A stretch of 64,000 bases of DNA from an uncultured Spirochaetales bacterium. GTDB taxonomy: Bacteria > Spirochaetota > Spirochaetia > Sphaerochaetales > Sphaerochaetaceae. Of the stretch, positions 8,246 to 17,178 are shown piece after piece (position 1 is the first letter of the stretch; every line of letters starts with the position of its first letter). Under the pieces are notes generated by a model. The model made no database searches. It was not told the DNA's origin and saw only the letters and a list, made by a program, of their open reading frames with translations. The stretch spans positions 186,001 through 250,000 of the forward strand of contig CASFDW010000002.1 in assembly GCA_949293595.1 (NCBI GenBank), in the 5' to 3' direction. Both the position numbers and the translations under genes were made by a program.

Positions 8246-9187
8246 TCAGAACGGTTCCCCGGAAGCAAGGGGAGCGGCGCTCTTCTTGCTTGAAAGGATC
8301 AAGGCTATCAGCGTGGCCACGTAAGGGAACATTCCCAGATATCCGGTTGGTATCGCAGACAATCCGGGAAGGACCTTGGAAACATTTGCTATGGTCATGC
8401 ACAGTCCGAAGAAGAATGTGGAGCCAAGTATTCCAAGTGGTTTCCACTGTCCGAAAATGAGCGCGGCGATCGCAAGGAATCCGAGTCCGTTGATGCCGCT
8501 GCCGGAATTGTATTCACCCGCATATGTGACAAGGATGCAGGCACCGCCCAAACCGCTGAGAGCACCGGAAAGAAGCACTCCGACATATCTCATCTTATGC
8601 ACATGCACACCTGCGGAGGCAACAGCGGACGGATGCTCTCCACAGGCCCTCAGCCTGAGTCCGAAGCTGGTCTTGTAAAGAAGGAACCACGAGACACCCC
8701 ATATTGCCAGACAGAGGAACGTTGTCCAATACACCTGCTGGAAGAACAAAGGTCCGATCACAGGAATCTTCGACAAAACGGGTATGCTGACCCTGACGAT
8801 GCTTCTTGTGATCGTGATGTTCCCGCTTCCGGTGATTGTCTGGGCAAGATAGAGGGACAAAGCTGTCGAAAGCATATTGATCGCCGTACCGGATATGACC
8901 TGGTTGGCCTTGAGGTTGATCGATGCGAACGCATGCAGGACACTCAGAAGCGTTGATGCCGCAACGGCGACCAGGATTCCGACCACGATTCCAGCATTGA
9001 AGCCGATTACCGGCTGCAACCTGACAATCGATGCGGCGGCGGAGAAACATCCGAAGAGCATCAGCCCTTCTATGCACAAATTGGTGACACCGGACCGTTC
9101 GGAATAGAGTCCTCCGAGGGCACCCATGAGAAGTGGTATCGTGTAGGCTATGGCACTCGGAATGATGATTTCAATTATGTTCCACAT
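8246..9187 (-). CDS. Nucleoside ABC transporter permease (NupQ/BmpD-type)
   Basis: A 313-residue BMP-type permease of the branched-chain/ribose permease superfamily, with about nine hydrophobic segments and an N-terminal IPLLMGALGGLYSERSGVTNLCIEG motif typical of this subfamily. It forms the second membrane subunit with the 9189-10325 product. The start at 9187 is chosen over an upstream in-frame Met because GGAGG lies 9-13 bases before it and the gap to the previous stop is 1 base. Confidence 0.9.
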   Translation of the reverse strand: MWNIIEIIIPSAIAYTIPLLMGALGGLYSERSGVTNLCIEGLMLFGCFSAAASIVRLQPVIGFNAGIVVGILVAVAASTLLSVLHAFASINLKANQVISGTAINMLSTALSLYLAQTITGSGNITITRSIVRVSIPVLSKIPVIGPLFFQQVYWTTFLCLAIWGVSWFLLYKTSFGLRLRACGEHPSAVASAGVHVHKMRYVGVLLSGALSGLGGACILVTYAGEYNSGSGINGLGFLAIAALIFGQWKPLGILGSTFFFGLCMTIANVSKVLPGLSAIPTGYLGMFPYVATLIALILSSKKSAAPLASGEPF

Positions 9188-9188
9188 C

Positions 9189-10325
9189 TCACTTCTCCTC
9201 CTTCTTTTCCTTTTCCGCGGCCAAAAGCTTTTTCTCATGCCTTCGTTTGAATACCCCGTTCCAGAACTGGCTCAGGATTACCGAGGTTGCAGTGAAATAA
9301 ATGATCGTTGCGATTATCGTATCCGCAATCTCCGTCGGTATTCCTGTTGCGGCGAGCGAGCCCTTCCCCATCTTCAGGATACCGAAGAACAACGCCGCGA
9401 ACAGAACGCCGAAAGGATTGGAATTACCCAAGAGAGCCACGGCGATACCGTCGAAACCCTCGCTGGGACTCTTTGCAATCTCCATTATATTGGAATATCC
9501 GAGATAATACGTAAGTCCTGCAAGGCCTGCAAGCGCGCCGGCGATAGCCATGCTGGACATTATGTTCCTGTTGACCTTGATGCCGGCATACTCGGCACAG
9601 AACCTGTTGGATCCGACCGCCTTCAATGAAAATCCAAGATTGGTCTTCTCTAGAATGAACCAGATGACGATGACCGCGACAACTGCAATCAATATCCCGT
9701 AATTGAGATAGCTGTTTCCGGTAAGCTTTGAAAGCCATGTGGCCCTGAGTGTCTGATCGACCCCCAGAGGAGAGCTCTTGACCTTTATCGCAGGATCGAC
9801 TATGAATCTGGGCACCCAGTCGTACACCAGCCAATAGGCGATCCAGTTGAGCATTATTGTGCCCACAACCTCGTGGACATTGAACTTCGCCTTCAGAAAA
9901 CCGGCGATGAACCCCCAGAACCCTCCGCATACGGCGGCAATAAGGATGAGGCACACATAATAAAGCGGAGCCGGAAGGAACGTCACCTTGTGTGCGAAGA
10001 TGCTTGCGATGAGTCCGCCGACAAGCATCTGCCCGGAGCCTCCTATGTTGAACAGTCCTGTCTTGAACGCAAACGCCACCGACAGTCCGACAAGGATGAG
10101 CTGTGTCGAGTTTGCGATGGTGTTGCCTACCCTTCTTGTGTTGGAAAGGGCTCCGAAGAGGATCCTTTCAAAACCGACGAACGGATTCTTCCCGATAAGC
10201 AATATCAACAGACAACCTGCGACAATGCCAAGAAACACCGCGGAAAGGGAAATCAATACGGGACCGGCTTTTCTGGCCTCGTCCACATTCCTGACTGGCT
10301 TGATTTTCTTCATCTTATCCGCCAT
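9189..10325 (-). CDS. Nucleoside ABC transporter permease (NupP-type)
   Basis: A 378-residue permease with about ten membrane segments. The conserved FKTGLFNIGGSGQMLVGG region lies near residue 90, and the SLKAVGSNRFCAEYAGIKV coupling loop near residue 250. The C-terminal tail is rich in Lys and Glu. Its start is 1 base after the ATPase stop, so the pair is coupled. Together with the following permease it should form the channel for nucleosides. Confidence 0.9.
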   Translation of the reverse strand: MADKMKKIKPVRNVDEARKAGPVLISLSAVFLGIVAGCLLILLIGKNPFVGFERILFGALSNTRRVGNTIANSTQLILVGLSVAFAFKTGLFNIGGSGQMLVGGLIASIFAHKVTFLPAPLYYVCLILIAAVCGGFWGFIAGFLKAKFNVHEVVGTIMLNWIAYWLVYDWVPRFIVDPAIKVKSSPLGVDQTLRATWLSKLTGNSYLNYGILIAVVAVIVIWFILEKTNLGFSLKAVGSNRFCAEYAGIKVNRNIMSSMAIAGALAGLAGLTYYLGYSNIMEIAKSPSEGFDGIAVALLGNSNPFGVLFAALFFGILKMGKGSLAATGIPTEIADTIIATIIYFTATSVILSQFWNGVFKRRHEKKLLAAEKEKKEEK

Positions 10326-10326
10326 A

Positions 10327-11838
10327 TCATGCCTCCTTCCTGATTCCGGCCATCATGAGCCCGACCTCATGTTCATCGGTTTCCTTGGTATCCACTATAT
10401 CGACGAGCTCTCCTGCGTTCATAACGGCAATCCTGTCGGACAGATTGAAGATCTCGTCCAGTTCGAACGACACCAGCAACACGGCCTTTCCCTTGTCCCG
10501 CTGTGCCACAAGCTCCTTATGGATGAACTCTATCGCCCCGACATCCAGACCTCTCGTCGGCTGCACCGCAATCAGAAGCATCGGATCGCTTGTAACCTCT
10601 CGGCCAACAATGGCCTTCTGCTGGTTGCCCCCGGAAAGTTTTCCGGCAAGCGAGAAGACACCTTCCCCGCTGCGGACGTCGAAGGTATCGACGATATCCT
10701 TCGAATATTTCTCGATTGCCGAAGAATCCAGAATCCCATGCCTGCTGAAGCCGGGCTTGTAGAATTCCTTTATTACCATGTTCGTCGTGAGTGGCGAGGA
10801 AAGTATCAGCCCCCTCTTCTGACGGTCCTCGGGGATATGCCCCAGTCCCATCTCGTTCCGATCCTTGATCGAGGATGAGGTGATATCTTTGCCCATGAAC
10901 CTTATTGCTCCGGATTCGACCTTCCTCAACCCTGTAATGGCCTCGACAAGCTCGCTCTGCCCGTTTCCATCGACTCCTGCGATACCAACGATCTCTCCGG
11001 CCCTGACATTCAGATTGAAATGCTTGACCCCGAGTATCTTCTTGGCATTCATCACGCACAGATCCTCGATCTCGAGAATATCCCCGCCGGGGGTGGATTC
11101 CTTCTTCTCCACCTTGAACGACACAGGACGGCCGACCATTAGCACCGCCATCTCGGACACCGATGTGGTCGCGACATCCACGACCTTGATGAATTTGCCA
11201 CGGCGGATTATCGTACAGCGTTTTGCAACCGCCTTTATTTCCTCAAGCTTGTGTGTGATGAGTATTATTGACTTTCCCTCCGCAGCAAGATTCCTCATGA
11301 TCTGCATCAGGTCGTCGATCTCCTGCGGAGTGAGTACCGCAGTAGGTTCGTCGAATATTAGTATGTCGGCATTGCGATACAGCATTTTCAGGATTTCGAC
11401 CCTCTGCTGCATGCCTACCGTTATATCTTCTATTACCATATCGGGATCTATCGACAGGCCATATCGGTCGGATATCTCCTTGATTTTCTTACCGGCGGTT
11501 CTTATATCGTAAACAAATCCGCCTTCCTTACCTAAAATGATATTCTCAGCTACCGTGAAATTATGCACCAGCTGAAAGTGCTGATGGACCATGCCTATTC
11601 CGAGATCGAAAGCATCGTTCGGATTCTCGATATGCACTTCCTTGCCCCTGACCTTGATAACTCCCCGATCTGCATGATACAACCCGAAAAGGATACTCAT
11701 CAAAGTCGATTTGCCGGCACCGTTCTCACCAAGAATAGCGTGGATCTCCCCCTCTTCCACCTGCAACGTGATATCGTCGTTGGCTACGATGCCCGGGAAT
11801 TCCTTGCGGATCCCCAACATTTCGATTACGTGACTCAT
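10327..11838 (-). CDS. Nucleoside ABC transporter ATPase, double cassette (NupO-type)
   Basis: A 503-residue protein with two ABC cassettes. The N-terminal half has Walker A GENGAGKST near residue 38 and a Walker B ILIFDEPTAVLTP. The C-terminal half has a degenerate Walker A (GVDGNGQSEL near 287) but keeps a signature LSGGNQQKAIVGRE. This asymmetric layout is standard for RbsA/NupO-type ATPases. Met at 11838 is used because GGAGA lies 8 bases upstream. It follows the binding protein after a hairpin at 11891-11915. Confidence 0.9.
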   Translation of the reverse strand: MSHVIEMLGIRKEFPGIVANDDITLQVEEGEIHAILGENGAGKSTLMSILFGLYHADRGVIKVRGKEVHIENPNDAFDLGIGMVHQHFQLVHNFTVAENIILGKEGGFVYDIRTAGKKIKEISDRYGLSIDPDMVIEDITVGMQQRVEILKMLYRNADILIFDEPTAVLTPQEIDDLMQIMRNLAAEGKSIILITHKLEEIKAVAKRCTIIRRGKFIKVVDVATTSVSEMAVLMVGRPVSFKVEKKESTPGGDILEIEDLCVMNAKKILGVKHFNLNVRAGEIVGIAGVDGNGQSELVEAITGLRKVESGAIRFMGKDITSSSIKDRNEMGLGHIPEDRQKRGLILSSPLTTNMVIKEFYKPGFSRHGILDSSAIEKYSKDIVDTFDVRSGEGVFSLAGKLSGGNQQKAIVGREVTSDPMLLIAVQPTRGLDVGAIEFIHKELVAQRDKGKAVLLVSFELDEIFNLSDRIAVMNAGELVDIVDTKETDEHEVGLMMAGIRKEA

Positions 11839-11890
11839 TAAATGTCTCCATGAGGACAGCCTGCGCTGTGGTTTCTGTTGTTTTAATCCC

Positions 11891-11915
11891 AAAAAGGCCG
11901 CCAGAAAGGCGGCCT
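11891..11915 (-). terminator. Intercistronic terminator-like hairpin after the BMP gene
   Basis: An 8-bp GC-rich stem (11895-11902 with 11908-11915) is followed by U5 on the minus strand, about 20 bases after the binding-protein stop. Partial readthrough would give more binding protein than ATPase, a common arrangement in importer operons. Confidence 0.7.
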
Positions 11916-11935
11916 CTGGAAGTCAAGGTTGATCC

Positions 11936-13000
11936 TTACGGGATCAATCCGTCCGCGGTCGAATTGACTGTGAGGCTTCCGTTCTTCAAAAGTTCGGCAA
12001 CCTTTGCAACCTCCGCTTCGACAGAATCATCAAGGTTCGGATTGTCGGCGGGAATGCCTACTGCACCGTCATGTGCGCCGAGAGTGATGACCTTTCCACC
12101 TTCGAATGTTCCATTCACAGCCGCAATGGCTTCATTGTATGCGGCCACATCGACATTCTTCATGGCGGAAGTAAGGATTGCGGACTCGCCATTGCCCATA
12201 TCCCCAACGAGATACTGGTCGACGTCGACTCCGATGGCCCATACATCCTCACCGGCAAGCCTTCTGGCCTTAGCTTCGTTTATGACGCCAACTCCGGTAC
12301 CACCGGCCGCAGCAAAAATAGCCTTCACTCCATTGTTGTACATGGTTGTTGCAAGCTGCTGTCCAAGAGCCAGATCCGCGAATGATCCGGAATAGACAAA
12401 ATTGTTCGCGGCCATTGTCATATTAGTACCATATGTTGCGTTCGCATATGCGATACCCTGCTGAAATCCCCAGCTGAACTTCTGGACGGAAGGAATCTCG
12501 ATTCCTCCGACAAAGCCTACCGCACCTTCCTTGAGCTGGAGCGCAGTTGCGACTCCGGCGAGGAAACCGGACTCATGCTCGTTGAAATAGATGGACACCG
12601 TATTGGGACCGGAGCCACCTGTGGGTTCGGAATCGAGGATGACAAGCATCAGATCGTCGAACATCCCCTGAACTTCCGCAACAGCATCGGCGAAAAGATA
12701 TCCCGGACATCCGATGAAGCGGTAGCCGGCATCATAAAGATCGGTGATAGCGGTCACATAGTCGGCTGTGGTCGTTCCAACCGGTCTGAGATATGTACAC
12801 TCAAGGCCTTTTTCATCAGCGGCTCTCTTGATCCCTTCCCAGGTTCCCTGGTTGAAGGAGCGGTCATCGATGGTTCCTGAGTCGGTAACCATACCAAGTT
12901 TCAAAGCATCTGTCGTCACAGTTGCTTCCTTCGCTCCCTGAGCAAAACCTGCAAAGCAGACAACGAGCATTAATAATACTGCCAATGTTTTTTTCATCAT
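11936..13000 (-). CDS. BMP family nucleoside-binding protein
   Basis: A 354-residue basic-membrane-protein (PnrA-like) binding protein. Signal peptide MMKKTLAVLLMLVVC is followed by AGFAQGAKE. There is no clear lipobox Cys, although a Cys at residue 15 follows LMLVV; cleavage at FA|QG is as likely. The family landmarks DDRSFNQGTWEG (about 46-57) and DSEPTGG (about 125-131) are present. In spirochaetes such proteins bind purine nucleosides, which fits the neighbouring phosphorylase. SD GGAGAGAC precedes the start. Confidence 0.92.
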   Translation of the reverse strand: MMKKTLAVLLMLVVCFAGFAQGAKEATVTTDALKLGMVTDSGTIDDRSFNQGTWEGIKRAADEKGLECTYLRPVGTTTADYVTAITDLYDAGYRFIGCPGYLFADAVAEVQGMFDDLMLVILDSEPTGGSGPNTVSIYFNEHESGFLAGVATALQLKEGAVGFVGGIEIPSVQKFSWGFQQGIAYANATYGTNMTMAANNFVYSGSFADLALGQQLATTMYNNGVKAIFAAAGGTGVGVINEAKARRLAGEDVWAIGVDVDQYLVGDMGNGESAILTSAMKNVDVAAYNEAIAAVNGTFEGGKVITLGAHDGAVGIPADNPNLDDSVEAEVAKVAELLKNGSLTVNSTADGLIP

Positions 13001-13029
13001 GTCTCTCCTTAAGAGTTTTTGATGTTATC

Positions 13030-13059
13030 ATTCTAACAGGCAGGGGAAATACCTGTCAA
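13030..13059 (-). promoter_or_regulatory. Promoter of the BMP operon with internal inverted repeat
   Basis: TTGACA (13054-13059) and TAGAAT (13030-13035) are separated by 18 bases on the minus strand. ACAGG (13036-13040) and CCTGT (13052-13056), 11 bases apart, form an inverted repeat across the spacer, which could be an operator. Confidence 0.75.
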
Positions 13060-13274
13060 ATAAAACAAACAGGCCAAAAAAGACAGAATGAGACACTAAC
13101 TCACAAAACCATAAAAAATTAGTAAAAATAAAAATACAACAAATTTTTTTTAAAAAACAACATGATGCAACATTTTCACGGTTGTTTTCCTCAAAATGCC
13201 ACACTTTATCCATAAAGACGGCGGCAAACAGGGAAAAATGCAACATGCAGGGCATGGGAAAAAACACATGCCGA

Positions 13275-13982
13275 CTATTTCCACATCCAATATGACAGGC
13301 CTGACGCCCTATGCATCCCCAGGCTGCGCTGAAGCCTTATGCTGGCCTCGTTCGAAAGATATACGTTGCAAAAAGGAACCTGTCCCCTCTCCAGTCTCAG
13401 GTTGATGAGATGAGACAAGAGGTACGTGCCGATCCTTCTCCTCCGGAACCCGGGGAAAACCTCGAGCATTCCCATGGAGCCTTCCTTGTGAAAACCGGCA
13501 AAACCCATCAATTCCCCTTCGTCGAGGATTCCCACCACATCACCCCTCGCTATATCGTCGCGGAGCTCCTCCTCGTCACCGGATCCATGGCCGTAACAGG
13601 CGGCATACACGGGAAGATCCTCTTTTGTGAAAGTCCTGAAGGAATACGGCCCCTCATCCCTCGTGCCACCATGGTAGCTGAAAAGATAACACGGCTCCTC
13701 GAACTCATATCCCTTTTCCGAGAACAGCCTGAAAAGCCCCTCGTCATGGACATCAAGGAGACCGGTATCCGGAGGGACGGCAGCCGCGACAGGTCCCGTA
13801 TCGGAGGAGAACGATGCGGCGAACACCGTGCCGCATGCATGCCGCACAACCACTCCGTCCCGGGAGAGATGGAGCAGAGAGCAATCCTCGTTCTCCAGGA
13901 CATGCACGATATCAAGATGCAAGTAACGGTCGTCGGCCAGAAGGGCCTCCACCGCCTTTTTCTTTTCAAGACGGGAACACAT
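13275..13982 (-). CDS. GNAT family acetyltransferase
   Basis: A 235-residue protein. The C-terminal half is a GNAT domain: the acetyl-CoA loop is RRRRIGTYLL (consensus R/QxxGxG/A, near 190-199), followed by the beta-bulge region and a SEAS-type stretch. The N-terminal half is not recognisable. The substrate is unknown. I place the start at ATG 13982: TTGGAT (14012-14017), 17 bases, then TACATT (13989-13994) and 6 bases to the ATG suggest a leaderless transcript. An in-frame TTG at 13997 is possible but less likely. Confidence 0.75.
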   Translation of the reverse strand: MCSRLEKKKAVEALLADDRYLHLDIVHVLENEDCSLLHLSRDGVVVRHACGTVFAASFSSDTGPVAAAVPPDTGLLDVHDEGLFRLFSEKGYEFEEPCYLFSYHGGTRDEGPYSFRTFTKEDLPVYAACYGHGSGDEEELRDDIARGDVVGILDEGELMGFAGFHKEGSMGMLEVFPGFRRRRIGTYLLSHLINLRLERGQVPFCNVYLSNEASIRLQRSLGMHRASGLSYWMWK

Positions 13983-14004
13983 GGGAAAAATGTACAATCA
14001 TTTC

Positions 14005-14038
14005 TTGTTTTATCCAACAACATGACGTGATAAAACAA
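14005..14038. promoter_or_regulatory. 10-bp inverted repeat at the GNAT promoter
   Basis: TTGTTTTATC (14005-14014) is the exact complement of GATAAAACAA (14029-14038), 14 bases apart. It covers the GNAT -35 region and looks like an operator. It is upstream of the uxa operon too, but 30 bases beyond its -35. Confidence 0.5.
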
Positions 14039-14069
14039 AAAAAACGGCAGGCATGAAATCATATTTTAA

Positions 14070-14099
14070 TTGACAGCACCAGACCACCGGGAATAAAAT
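14070..14099 (+). promoter_or_regulatory. Promoter of the uxaBAC-kdgR operon
   Basis: TTGACA (14070-14075), 18 bases, then TAAAAT (14094-14099). The KdgR-type box begins at the last base of the -10. Confidence 0.7.
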
Positions 14100-14124
14100 G
14101 AAACTATGTTCCATAAAAATGGAA
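14099..14124. promoter_or_regulatory. KdgR-type operator (with adjacent palindrome)
   Basis: TGAAACTATGTTCCA (14099-14113) closely matches the 15-bp KdgR palindrome TGAAACATTGTTTCA known from enterobacteria, and recurs upstream of kdgK/eda (22284-22298). A second perfect palindrome TTCCAT-N4-ATGGAA (14109-14124) overlaps it. Both lie at the predicted transcription start, where bound repressor would block the uxa promoter. Confidence 0.65.
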
Positions 14125-14170
14125 AACGTTCGATATTATTACCTTTTGGGTGTATGGAAGGAGAAGTAAA

Positions 14171-15655
14171 ATGCAATCAATCACAGAAACCATCGTAAAG
14201 AAGGAAAGGCCGGTCAAGGCGATACAGTTCGGAGAAGGAAACTTCCTCAGGGCGTTCATCGACTATCAGATCGACATCCTCAACGAGAAGGCCGGTTTCA
14301 ACGGGGATGTGATCATGGTACAGCCTCTCGAGAGGGGCATGGGGGACATGATCAACGCACAGAACGGTCTTTACACAACCGTTCTCCGCGGAATCGAAAA
14401 CGGAAAGGAAGTGGAGAACTTCAGAAAAATCACGTGCGTACGCGGATGTCTCAATCCGTACACTCAGTTCGACGAATACATGGCACAGGCGGAGAACCCG
14501 GACCTCAGGTTCGTTTTCTCCAACACAACGGAAGCCGGAATAGCATACGATCCGGAAGCAAAGCTTGAGGACAGGCCTCAGAAATCATTCCCCGGGAAGG
14601 TCACTGCATTCCTCTACAAGAGGTTCAAGACATTCGGAGGGGACAATGGAAAGGGGCTCATATTCATCCCATGCGAACTAATCGACAAGAACGGCGCGAC
14701 ACTGAGGAAATATGTGTTGCAGCACGCACGTGACTGGAAGCTCGAAGAATCCTTCACATCATGGATCGAGAACGCATGCTCCTTCTGCAACAGCCTCGTC
14801 GACAGGATCGTTCCGGGATACCCAAGGGCAGAAGCGGACAAGATACAGGAAAAGCTCGGATACTCGGACAACCTGCTCGATGCAGCCGAAAGCTTCCTTT
14901 TCTGGGCTATCGAATATCCAGACAGAAGCCATGAGGACGAGCTTCCGACATCCAAGGCGGGATTGAACGTCGTTTGGACCGACGACATGACATTCTACAG
15001 GACCAGGAAGGTAAGGATACTCAACGGAGCACACACCATGAGCGTGCTCGCGGCATACCAGACAGGTCTCGACACCGTCGAACAGTGCATGCACTCCGAG
15101 CTCATCTCCACATTCATGCACAAGGGACTCTTCGACGAGATCATACCGTCGATGGACGGAGACAAGGCTCTTCTCACCAGCTATGCGGGGGATGTGCTCG
15201 AAAGGTTCAAGAACCCGTACATCGTCCACCTGCTCCTATCAATCAGCCTCAATTCAACATCAAAGTTCAAGACACGTGATCTGCCGTCGCTTCTCGGATA
15301 CATCGAAAAATACAACAGGCTTCCGAAGATCCTCACGTTCAGCCTCGCCGCCCTCATCAGCTTCTATGAGGGAACGGAAAGGGAGGCTGATGCCCTCAAG
15401 GGAAACAGGAACGGTGAAACCTATCTCATAAAGGACAATCCCGAGGTCCTGGACAAATTCCAGGCGCTTTACAGCGCGGATTATGCGGACAACAAGGATA
15501 AAGCCGGAAAGATAGCACATGAGATACTCGGCCTCACGTCATGGTGGGGATTGGATCTCACGACGATCGACGGATTCGAAAAAGCAGTCGCCGACAACCT
15601 GCAGATGATCTGGAACGAAGGCATGACAAAAGCCATCGAGACAGTTTTGAGGTGA
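14171..15655 (+). CDS. uxaB: Tagaturonate reductase (altronate oxidoreductase)
   Basis: A 494-residue polyol/uronate dehydrogenase closely matching E. coli UxaB in motif order: IQFGEGNFLRAF near residue 23, FVFSNTTEAG near 117, FIPCELIDKNG near 165 and RNPYIVHLLLSI. It reduces tagaturonate to altronate with NADH in hexuronate breakdown. The start at 14171 is set by a strong AAGGAGAAG; an in-frame ATG at 14150 has none. First gene of uxaB-uxaA-uxaC-kdgR, under the promoter and KdgR-type box at 14070-14124. Confidence 0.93.
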   Translation: MQSITETIVKKERPVKAIQFGEGNFLRAFIDYQIDILNEKAGFNGDVIMVQPLERGMGDMINAQNGLYTTVLRGIENGKEVENFRKITCVRGCLNPYTQFDEYMAQAENPDLRFVFSNTTEAGIAYDPEAKLEDRPQKSFPGKVTAFLYKRFKTFGGDNGKGLIFIPCELIDKNGATLRKYVLQHARDWKLEESFTSWIENACSFCNSLVDRIVPGYPRAEADKIQEKLGYSDNLLDAAESFLFWAIEYPDRSHEDELPTSKAGLNVVWTDDMTFYRTRKVRILNGAHTMSVLAAYQTGLDTVEQCMHSELISTFMHKGLFDEIIPSMDGDKALLTSYAGDVLERFKNPYIVHLLLSISLNSTSKFKTRDLPSLLGYIEKYNRLPKILTFSLAALISFYEGTEREADALKGNRNGETYLIKDNPEVLDKFQALYSADYADNKDKAGKIAHEILGLTSWWGLDLTTIDGFEKAVADNLQMIWNEGMTKAIETVLR

Positions 15656-15660
15656 TGACG

Positions 15661-17178
15661 ATGCCGAAGAAACTGGTGAGAATCACAAACCGCGACAACG
15701 TCGCCGTTGCGATCGCCCCCCTTGTCAAGGGGGACGTGGTCAACATCGACGACATCACCCTGACGATAACAACAGATGTTCCAGCAGGACACAAGGTCGC
15801 CCTCCTGCCCATCGGAAAAGGTGGAAAGGTCATCAAATACGGTTATCCGATCGGAGAGGCGAAGGAAGACATAGAACAGGGCTCGGCCGTACACACGTTC
15901 AATGTCCGGACACTCTTGAGTGAAGACGCGGAATATACATACGACGAGGAAACGGCCAAGGAATGCCTGCTGGAGAACAAGGCGCGCGCAGCCCATTACA
16001 ACGATCAAAACATCCCGAGGATAAACGCTTATGAAAGGGCCGATGGAAACATCGGCATCAGGAACGCCCTCTGGATCGTACCGACGGTCGGATGCGTGAA
16101 CCAGATTGCAAAGAAGCTCGAGACATGGGGGAACGAGAACCTTGCTGTGGCCGACGGGGTTCATGCATGGACACATCCGTTCGGATGCTCCCAGATGGGG
16201 GAAGACCACGAGAAGACCCGCATAATCCTCGCGGATCTCGTGCATCATCCAAACGCCGGAGGGGTCCTTGTGATCGGGCTCGGATGCGAGAACAACACCA
16301 TGGCATCATTCAAGGAGCTTGTCGGGGAAGTCGATGAAAAGCGCGTGAAGTTCATGGTATGCCAGGACTACGAGGATGAGATCGCCCAGGGCAGGAAGCT
16401 TCTTGAGGAGATTGCAGGGCAGATGGAGGCCGACAAGAGGACATCGGTGCCGATGAGCAGGCTTGTTGTCGGAATGAAATGCGGAGGAAGCGACGGTTTT
16501 TCAGGCATCACGGCAAATCCGCTGGTGGGAAGATTCACGAACGAGCTTGTGGCCATGGGAGGAACGGCGATCCTCACGGAAGTTCCAGAGATGTTCGGAG
16601 CCGAGCAGATACTCATGAACAGGGCGGAAAACCGCGCGGTGTTCGAGGATATCGTGGACATGATAAACGGCTTCAAGCATTACTTCACATCCCATGGACA
16701 GGTGGTATACGAGAATCCGAGTCCCGGAAACAAGGCAGGCGGCATCACCACGCTTGAGGACAAGAGCCTCGGCTGTGTCCAGAAAGGAGGGGTCGCACCC
16801 GTTTCCGCAGTACTCAAATATGGCCAGAGGGTGTCAAAGCAGGGCATGAACCTGATGACAGGCCCGGGCAACGATATTGTAAGCACGACCGTGCAGACGG
16901 CGGCCGGAGCGCATATGATCCTTTTCACCACGGGTCGCGGGACCCCGCTCGGGGCGCCTGTTCCGACGGTGAAAATCGCCACGAACAGCACGCTTGCCGA
17001 GAAAAAATCCGGTTGGATAGATTTCAATGCAGGTGATATGCTTATAGAAGATCCAGCAAAGGTGACCGACCGCTTCATTGATTTGATCATCAAGATCGCG
17101 AACGGCGAGGTGAAGACGAGGAATGAAGAGAACGGCTACATGGAAATCTCCCTATTCAAGGACGGTGTGATACTATGA
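15661..17178 (+). CDS. uxaA: Altronate dehydratase
   Basis: A 505-residue UxaA-family enzyme: N-terminal SAF domain (about 1-100), then the large catalytic domain with a GGSDGFSGITANP stretch near residue 275 and a C-terminal GRGTPLGAPVPTVKI segment. It dehydrates altronate to 2-keto-3-deoxygluconate, the substrate of the KdgK found at 21186. GAGGTGA serves as Shine-Dalgarno for ATG 15661. A start at 15655 (TGATG with the uxaB stop) is also possible. Its last 4 bases overlap uxaC. Confidence 0.95.
   Translation: MPKKLVRITNRDNVAVAIAPLVKGDVVNIDDITLTITTDVPAGHKVALLPIGKGGKVIKYGYPIGEAKEDIEQGSAVHTFNVRTLLSEDAEYTYDEETAKECLLENKARAAHYNDQNIPRINAYERADGNIGIRNALWIVPTVGCVNQIAKKLETWGNENLAVADGVHAWTHPFGCSQMGEDHEKTRIILADLVHHPNAGGVLVIGLGCENNTMASFKELVGEVDEKRVKFMVCQDYEDEIAQGRKLLEEIAGQMEADKRTSVPMSRLVVGMKCGGSDGFSGITANPLVGRFTNELVAMGGTAILTEVPEMFGAEQILMNRAENRAVFEDIVDMINGFKHYFTSHGQVVYENPSPGNKAGGITTLEDKSLGCVQKGGVAPVSAVLKYGQRVSKQGMNLMTGPGNDIVSTTVQTAAGAHMILFTTGRGTPLGAPVPTVKIATNSTLAEKKSGWIDFNAGDMLIEDPAKVTDRFIDLIIKIANGEVKTRNEENGYMEISLFKDGVIL

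Noticed and set aside
13028..13267. 79-residue minus-strand ORF upstream of the BMP gene
   Set aside because: It spans the BMP promoter and is low-complexity and Phe/Cys rich.
15481..16248. 255-residue minus-strand ORF across uxaB/uxaA
   Set aside because: Antisense to two confident genes with no motif.
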